From Bimuria novae-zelandiae CBS 107.79 (Eukaryota > Ascomycota > Dothideomycetes > Pleosporales > Didymosphaeriaceae), in NCBI GenBank assembly GCA_010015655.1, contig ML976656.1, positions 10,546 to 51,708 on the forward strand: a stretch of 41,163 bases of DNA, in the 5' to 3' direction. A program made the translations under genes and the position numbers. This document shows positions 34,781 through 41,163 of this stretch, in pieces. Within the stretch, counting starts at the first letter, position 1. Each line of letters opens with the position of its first letter. A model generated the notes under the pieces. It had not been told where the DNA came from, did no database searches, and saw nothing but the letters and a program-made list of their open reading frames with translations.

Positions 34781-37700
34781 ATGGCTCTATCGACCCTTAG
34801 AGATCCTACAGTTATCCTAACCAATTACACAAATTACACGCCATGGCTAAAACAGCTTAAAACAAGATGCTAATTCCTAAAGGTCTGGAATATTATTAAC
34901 CCAGCGCTAATAGATAAACCAAAACAGAAACCCGCGATGCCGGTGCCGCCGCTAATAAGTAACTACTAATTAAGCGCCGCCTACATAACCGCGAACCTGA
35001 ATAACGTGCCAATATTGCCATCCTATTTATTAACGGCAGGTGCGAAAGCATACAAAGATAATAGCGACTATTATAAAGAATGGCTCGAGATCTATAAGAT
35101 TATAGACTAAGACTACTAAGAATAAGAGGCAGACCTCGATAAGGTGGTTACCTTTCTCTAATTAATAATTTCTATACACCTATAGAGTAACTGCTGCATC
35201 CCTAGAGGTACAATAAAGCAATGGATTAATAACCTCACGATTATAGTTAGGGTTAACTATTAAGACGAATATTAACAAGTAAGGGCAAGATACTAAGAAG
35301 CCCTTAAGCTAATAAGAATAGCTAGATTATGGGCTATATAGCTATCTAAGTACGATTATGTAGCCATAGAAGTAGAGACTAATTAGGTTCTAAAGCTTTA
35401 AAGGCTAGACTTAGTTAAAGAAGACTTTATAAAGGTAGTTATCTATGTCGCACCTATGTGGGTAACAACCTTCTAGTAACATGGAAACAGAGATATAGCT
35501 ATCTTACGAAAGAATATAATAAAACTCTTTTAAGACTACATAATCCTGCAGCACCCGATTAAGGGTAAATAAAAGGGCGCTTTTACTACTGCAGGTTCAT
35601 CTCTCGCTGACGGTGGTAAATCCACTTAGGCTATAGACAGGGACGCCTCTCTTATAGATAAAGTAGCATTATCTAAAAGTTAGGGAAGACCTCAGAATTA
35701 TAAATAACAAAACGATAGTTAACGTACTAAATCTAAGTAGTCGCCTTAGAGCCTTAAGCTAATAGTAGTTAGTAGTAATTATTGCCCTGCTTGTAAACTA
35801 CGCTATAGTCTTTAAGACTGTTTCTATGTCTTTTTAGACAAGTAGCTAGACTAGTTTAGAGCAAACCTTCTTATAGTAAAGCTAGTTAAGCTTAGGCTAG
35901 AACATGATACTAACTTCTAAGAGAAGTTAAGAATAGTGAAAAGACTAAAGTCTTAAACACCTAGAATTAAATTATCGCATACTCCCACTCTAACTCGAAT
36001 TACTAAGGCTAATAATAAGTGACTAGATAGACGCAAGATTACTAAAATCCTAGCGAGCTTTAAAGCCGCATCCGTCCACACTAACTTAAACACGTACCTA
36101 TTGTAATGCTTAGCTATACTTGATTTAGGCATAACTTGCTATATCTTTAACAACATTAATTGCTTTGTCTCCTACTAGCCACCGGCGCCGGGAGACTTTA
36201 TATGGGCAAGGAATACGCAAATATAGATTAAAGGATATAAGAGCGTCTATCTTAACGTACGGAGTGCAAGCAGCAATTAAATAATATAGCTAGATAATAT
36301 CGCCTATTACCCTAACCTGCTCTATAACCTTATATTATTCCGATTACTCCGGAGGCAAGGCCTTTGGTGGGACATAAGGGTAGACCTAACAACTCTAAAG
36401 AGAAGAGATAATACTATACTAGTAGAACTTTAAGAGTTACATGGATAGTAGGTGCTAGAACACAGGATAAGGCTAGTAGGTAGTACTCTTACTAAAGCTG
36501 CGCATGCCACCCACAAGACTAACACACGTACTAAACGAAGACCGTAGAGGGCAGATGCATTAACCTGGCACTGATAATTAGGCCATCTAGGCCCTTAGGC
36601 TCTCGAACATCTTATACAATAATCTAAGGGAGTAAAGATTAAAGGCCTACCCACTATTAAGCGTGACGCCTGCGGCAAAGTAAAACTAAAATAGTAAATA
36701 CGCTGGCAAGCTAGAGACCTAACTAAAGGCCCTGGTGAGTGAGTCGTAATCGATTTTTATGACTACGAAGCAGATAGCTTAATAAGAGAGAAGAGCTAAA
36801 TACTAATTACTAATTAATTCTCTAGCTTCGTATAGGACTTCTACTTTAAGGATAATCGCCTAGCACGATCTATTATTAAGTAATTTAGCACCTTTATACT
36901 GTTTATAAGAGTACAATACAATGTTATGGTAAAAGTAATTAAATCTAATAATAAGATCTTCTTTATTAAGGTAGACGTTAAGAAGTAGTGCTTAGCACAA
37001 GGCATTAGAATTAAGCCTTTAGCACCTAATACTTAAGCATAAAATAGAGGGGCTAAACGCTTAGGGGGTGTAATTAAGGAGAAAGCGCGTGCGATGCGAC
37101 TTAACTCTAACCTACTTTAGTAGATATAGCCTAAGATTACCCGAGCTATAGTCTACCTCTATAATTAAACCCTAAACTACGCCAATTAATGGCGATTACC
37201 ATACGAAGTGTTCTTTACGATAGTAGCTCTTTAGAACGGCGTTGTCACTTAACTAAAGAAGCCTAATTAAGCTTACTTGAAAGCCTATGGCTACAAAGCC
37301 TTTGCTATAACTAATAACACTAAACGTAGCAAGAGCAAGCTCCAACGGCTAGACCCTAAAGCTTAGATAGGCTATCTAGTTGGCTATAGATTAACTAATA
37401 TCTAGAGGATATAGATCCCCTCCCTAGCAAAGATAATTAGTACTTACGACGTAATATTCGACGAGGATACTATGTTCTTAGGTAAAACTAAAGACCTAAT
37501 AGATAACCTTATGCACAGTATATTGGAAGAAATAGTAGCCTAGGTACGATTAGTAGAGTTACCTCCCTTATTTTAATAAGAGCAAGCTACTAAGTCCTTC
37601 TTTAAAGATAAGATAATTAGTAAAGCGTTAAAGGAAGAGGTTGAAGGAGCTCCTGAGTATAGGTAAGGCAGGAAAGCTAGGTACGAATATCTAACGCCTC

Positions 37701-39591
37701 CCTTAACGCCGCTACTAGTAATACTCCTTGTATAATTAATAGCAGGAGATAATTAGCTTAAACTATTGCTAGTAGTGCAAATAGGGCAGTTATAAACAAG
37801 CCTATGGGCCGTAGCCTTTATGGCAGGCACCGAAGCTAGTAGTAGTGGCAAATATAAGGGTAAGGCTCTTGATAAGGCGCAGCTTTAACGAATAATTATA
37901 TTGGGCAAGAAACTACATTAAAGTGTACTCCTAGAGCCACCCACATGTCGAAGCAAGCTCGAGGATCACCCACTCTATGATATGTGGAAGAAAGCCAAGC
38001 GATCTTATCTCTAGAGCTATAAGGAAATAAAGTCCTAGAGTAAGGTTGTAGTAGCTCTAATAAGAGCATTAGGTTATTAGATTCTTAACTATATGTGGGT
38101 ATATACCTATAAGTTTGATAAGCACTATCGATTACAGAAATGTAAGGCGAGATTAGTAGTGCGAGGCGATTAATAGCGGCACCTTAACTTATAAGAAACC
38201 TATGCTGTAACGCTGGCAGGACGATTATTTCGCATGCTTATGGCAATAGCTGCACGATTTAACCTAGAACTAATTTAATACAACGTCACGAACGCCTTCG
38301 TACATGCAAAGCTCGATAGAGAGATCTACATAAGGATGCCCCGCGGATATACGCGAGTAGGCACAGTCCTGTAATTGCATAAGGCGCTCTATAGATTACG
38401 TATCTCTCTATTACTATGGTAGAGGGAGTTCACATCTATGCTCCGCAACATGGGCTTCACCATAGTCCCCTATAAGCCGTGTTGTCTTATTAAAGATGGC
38501 CTTATTCTTTTCTTTTACGTAGACGACCTAATTATCGCCTACTACAAGAATTAAGAGCACGTAGCTAAAGGAGCTATAGTAAAAATAAGTACTAAGTTCT
38601 CCTTTACTAGCGGGAAAGATCTGTAGTGGTTCCTAGGGATTGAAATTATTAGGGATTGCCTAAACAGAAAGATTTGGCTTTTATAAGCCTTATACATCGA
38701 CAAAATATCGCGCCTTATTAATTACTATAAGATTCGCTAAGATACCTTAATAGCAGCAGTTAAACTGCTCCCACGCTTAGGGCTCGCCAGTAAGGCTAAA
38801 GTTAATCGATATTAGCGAAAGATAGGATTAATCCTCTACGCTGCGGTGATTACGCGACTAGATATTACCTTTGCAAGCTCTTGATTATTACGATTCTTAT
38901 CTAACCCAGGTAAAGAGCACTAAGTAGCTGCTGATCGAGTTTTCCTCTATCTTGCTAATACTAGATTATTAGGCCTTTAGCTTGGGGGGGTGCAGATACT
39001 TTAGAAGTGGCGAGTAACGTGTCCTTTACTAATAATACGCTCGATCGCAAGAGCTCGCAAGGATATATTATTAAACTATTTAGCGGCCTAATTGCCTAGA
39101 AAGCAAATAAGCAGGACACAGTTACTATATTAATAACTGAAGCCGAATTACTAGCACTATTATAGGTGGCGAAGGAGGCTCTATTTACATCCCGATTGCT
39201 AAAGGAGCTGAAGATTAACCTTAGCGATTTCCTTATCACGATTAATTGCGATAACTAGTAAACAATCTAACTTGTCACCGAAGAGATCACCAAGCTGCAG
39301 ACGAAGCTCCGTTATATTGATATTTATAATCACTAGCTGAGACAAGAAGTTGCATTTGGGATAATTAAGGTAGACTATTAACGATTAGAGGACATGGTTG
39401 CGGATGGACTTATAAAGGCCCTGCTAGCTAACAAGTAGAGCAAGTTCCTGGATAAATTAGGACTTGCAGAGATTAAGGACATAATTATAAATAAAGAAGT
39501 TAATCTGCTCGAGCTAGAGCAAAGGATAGAGGCCTTTGAGATTAAACTAAGATAGGACTATCTAATCACTGACGAATGGTCTCCAGCTTGA
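34781..39591 (+). pseudogene. copia (plus) gag-pol polyprotein with one frameshift
   Basis: ATG at 34781 opens MALSTLRDPTVILTNYTNYT, a typical copia gag start. The same frame holds the gag zinc knuckle CPACKLRYSL..C (codon 335), protease DLGIT (codon 448; DSGAT expected), the pre-integrase HLGHLGP near 36565, integrase IDFYDYEAD (codon 658) with SNNKIF in place of S-D-N, then SKLQRLDPKA and IGYLVGY, and reverse transcriptase with LVVRGD, NVTNAFVHAKLDREIYIRMPRGY and an intact FYVDDLIIA (codons 1245-1253). A +2 shift at the G7 run 38984-38990 then moves to the frame of RNase H (LEVAS, KANKQDTVTI, TEAELLAL, INCDN, TEEITKLQTKLRYIDIY) ending DEWSPA and TGA at 39589. Internal TAG/TAA stops come from RIP. 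Confidence 0.9.
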
Positions 39592-39615
39592 GGATAAGCC
39601 CAAGCTGAGGGGGTG

Positions 39616-39866
39616 TGTCTAATTACATGGCCCCTTACACACACGAAGGTAGCTGGCGTAACCCTACATAAAGAGACTTTGCCGGCAGTCTGGTTCGTCC
39701 GCACGATTCCGGGCGGGATAAAGGGCGACTCTCCTTACTTAACGGAAATAGATTAGCGTCTTAACGTGAGACGTAAGGATAAAAGAGCCTTACATTCTTG
39801 CAAAGACACATAAAAAGAAGAATTAATTACTTTTTCATCTCATTAAAAACACCCTTTAATCTGACA
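39616..39866 (+). repeat. copia (plus) 3' LTR
   Basis: 251 bp, TG...CA ends intact (TGTCTAATTACA...AATCTGACA). It differs from the 5' LTR only by transitions as far as I compared. Confidence 0.92.
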
Positions 39867-39886
39867 GCAATACTACTTTTTGCCAT

Positions 39887-40336
39887 AATAGTAGGCTCGA
39901 CGCTATTACGAATAGGTCCTAATAATAGGTCCCTATTACACTATATAGCCTTTTTAACGCGTGGAATTCTTTATAACTTAACGCGTCTTTGCTTATACTA
40001 CGTGTTGGCCTCTATTTTAGAGCCGCCTCTAGTGTCTAATCGCCGCCTTATTATGTTTACTCTAACCCTAACGCGCAACCCTAATACCTATAACTATATA
40101 GTTTCTAGCGCTATAAATTAGCTAGGACGTGTAACTTAACGCGCTAAATCTATAGCCTAAATTTTAGGTTAATTAGCCTATAGGAACCTAACTAGACCGG
40201 CGAGTAAGTGTTTACTAGACTTAGCCTACGTGATAAAATATACGCACAGGAATTAGCCTAGCGCGGATATTCTATCCCTAATAAAGTTAACTACAAAACT
40301 AAACTTAGCCCTAACTCTAATTATAGCCCTGGGTTA
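39887..40336. other. right-hand tail of unit E (type 2 end)
   Basis: Telomere-like tract at 40059-40085, shared AATT-GCCTAGCGCGGATAT block, and ending CCCTGGGTTAG. A plus-strand reading frame at 39798-40121 runs from the copia LTR into this tail and is not considered a gene. Confidence 0.65.
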
Positions 40337-40337
40337 G

Positions 40338-41045
40338 AATAATATCTAATGCTTCTTTATGCGAATGGCCTTTAATCGCACAAACACGCTAATACGGTAG
40401 ATAACTAACTTCTGGCTATATTATACTAATCTATTTATGGCTACCTACATTACTACCTTCGCGGGTTTAGGTAGATTATTATTAGCCACAGGCTACTCGA
40501 TGCACGCTAATAAATCGGGCCTTTATAATCCCTTTAAATATAGTATTTACTAGGTTTACTCTAACTACGGGTTAACCTTGTCTCGCTTGCTATTTTAAAT
40601 TATATTATAGGCGGTATCCTATACGCGCGCCCATGCTTCCTTTATCTCTTAGTGTAATTACTACCATGCCATCTCTTCGTTAGCGGGCACCGTATTAGCC
40701 TTGTTTAATATCTTAAAATACTATAAACCAGGGCCCTATACTAATAATCGCTAGTAATAAACGGCCTTGCACGCCTATTTAATGCGTTATTAGATTTTCT
40801 TCTCTACTACTAGGCTTAGACGTCCCTTTTTTTACCTTATAGACTAACTATGGACGATTCGCTGGTGCTTCTATACCGACTCACTACTCCTAAATACCTG
40901 TTAGCACTTTTCTAGTTCTAATTAATATAATAATCTATCTATAAACACGGGCAACTCGGGAATAGGGCGAATTACTATATTGGGTACCTTAACTTCGCTG
41001 GCATACTATGCTAACCTACCCTAACTATTTACTTCTTCTACAACG
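40338..41045 (-). pseudogene. diverged TLH fragment, copy F
   Basis: The sequence aligns by pattern to copy A from about 4930 to 5630 (for example GCTTCTTTATGCGAATGGCC against GCTTCTCTATCTAGATTACT, and the block encoding RLLV-GPGL-YF near 40740-40700). It differs from A to E far beyond RIP-type changes, so it belongs to another TLH subfamily. Both ends are cut: the left at the CCCTGGGTTAG of unit E, the right in AT-rich DNA before the start codon. It carries several stops. Confidence 0.7.
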
Positions 41046-41163
41046 AACTGATTATTCTAATTACATATTCTTTTATAACCCTAATTTTATAAATTTTATT
41101 TTTTATAATCTTAACACTCTAATTTCTTAACCCTAATTTTGTATAACCCTAACCCTAATATAT
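41046..41163. repeat. AT-rich DNA with degenerate CCCTAA repeats
   Basis: AACCCTAA occurs at 41077-41084 and 41129-41136, and AACCCTAACCCTAA at 41145-41158, separated by AT-rich spacers. The CCCTAA strand orientation is the reverse of what a right-hand chromosome terminus would show, so this is more likely interstitial or an AT-rich subtelomeric repeat than a capping telomere. Confidence 0.6.

Larger units (their letters stand above)
34479..39866 (+). mobile_element. Ty1/copia LTR retrotransposon, plus strand, lightly RIP-mutated
   Basis: Full-length element of 5,388 bp with 251-bp LTRs and a 5-bp duplication read as ATAAT (34474-34478) and GCAAT (39867-39871); copy C has GCAAT at the empty site, so the left one has mutated. 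A purine tract GAGGGGGTG (39607-39615) precedes the 3' LTR. It is unrelated in sequence to the minus-strand copia element. It carries fewer stops than the other elements. Confidence 0.93.
25901..39886 (-). pseudogene. TLH helicase, copy E (truncated, split by two copia elements)
   Basis: Truncated at the same internal TTAGGGTTGGCT as B and D, this copy again carries only the N-terminal and central regions. Two Ty1/copia elements split it: one at 27113-33384 (duplication GCGTT) in the acidic-segment region, the other at 34479-39866 (duplication GCAAT/ATAAT) only a few codons from the start. The ATG start is preserved (CAT at 39884-39886, plus strand). It is a type 2 unit. After subtraction of both elements and their duplications the unit is about 2.76 kb. 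Confidence 0.85.

Noticed and set aside
41046..41163. A true capping telomere at the window end
   Set aside because: The repeats are few, degenerate and in CCCTAA orientation on the plus strand, which is wrong for a right-hand terminus.
1..41163. tRNA, rRNA or bacterial-type operons, promoters and ribosome binding sites
   Set aside because: No cloverleaf or rRNA-like segment was recognised, and all content is fungal repeat DNA.

Overview
The window reads as a subtelomeric repeat block from a filamentous ascomycete (Pezizomycotina). Three things support this: telomere-type TTAGGG/CCCTAA motifs; tandem copies of a telomere-linked RecQ-type helicase gene (TLH family); and a very strong repeat-induced point mutation (RIP) signature. 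TpA is everywhere, CpA and TpG are scarce, CpG is kept, and coding frames are broken almost only by TAG and TAA. I cannot name the genus. I see no intact protein-coding gene and no rRNA, tRNA or CRISPR array. Nearly everything is a RIP-inactivated repeat.

Layout. 1-1139 is an AT-rich flank carrying a 161-bp hAT-type MITE (657-817) with an 8-bp target duplication. From 1140 to about 41045 lies a head-to-tail array of TLH units, all coding on the minus strand. Copy A (1140-5783) is the only full-length one and holds one continuous ancestral frame of 1,548 codons. Copies B (6231-8548), D (20109-25453) and E (25901-39886) are truncated at one shared internal point. Copy C (9358-19661) starts inside the helicase domain. 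Copy F (40338-41045) is a diverged fragment. Each unit has a right-hand tail of about 450 bp ending in a short inverted repeat plus CCCTGGGTTAG, and the joints between units fall at this telomere-like end. The window closes in AT-rich DNA with degenerate CCCTAA repeats.

Four transposons sit inside the array with recognisable target duplications. A Ty3/gypsy chromovirus (11531-18172, minus) is in copy C. A Tc1/mariner pogo/Fot1-type element (21794-24818, minus) is in copy D and is itself split by a 916-bp insertion. Two unrelated Ty1/copia elements (27113-33384, minus; 34479-39866, plus) are in copy E. Removing them restores units of about 2.76 kb for B, D and E.

Functionally this is a graveyard. 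The TLH proteins would have been RecQ-like helicases with an N-terminal zinc-binding domain, as found next to telomeres in many fungi. Here the helicase motif II and zinc ligands are lost through RIP-type changes, and the transposons have mostly lost catalytic aspartates. The most interesting preserved structures are the repeated telomere-seed junctions, a textbook -1 frameshift signal in the gypsy element, the hAT MITE, and the unclassified insertion inside the transposase.
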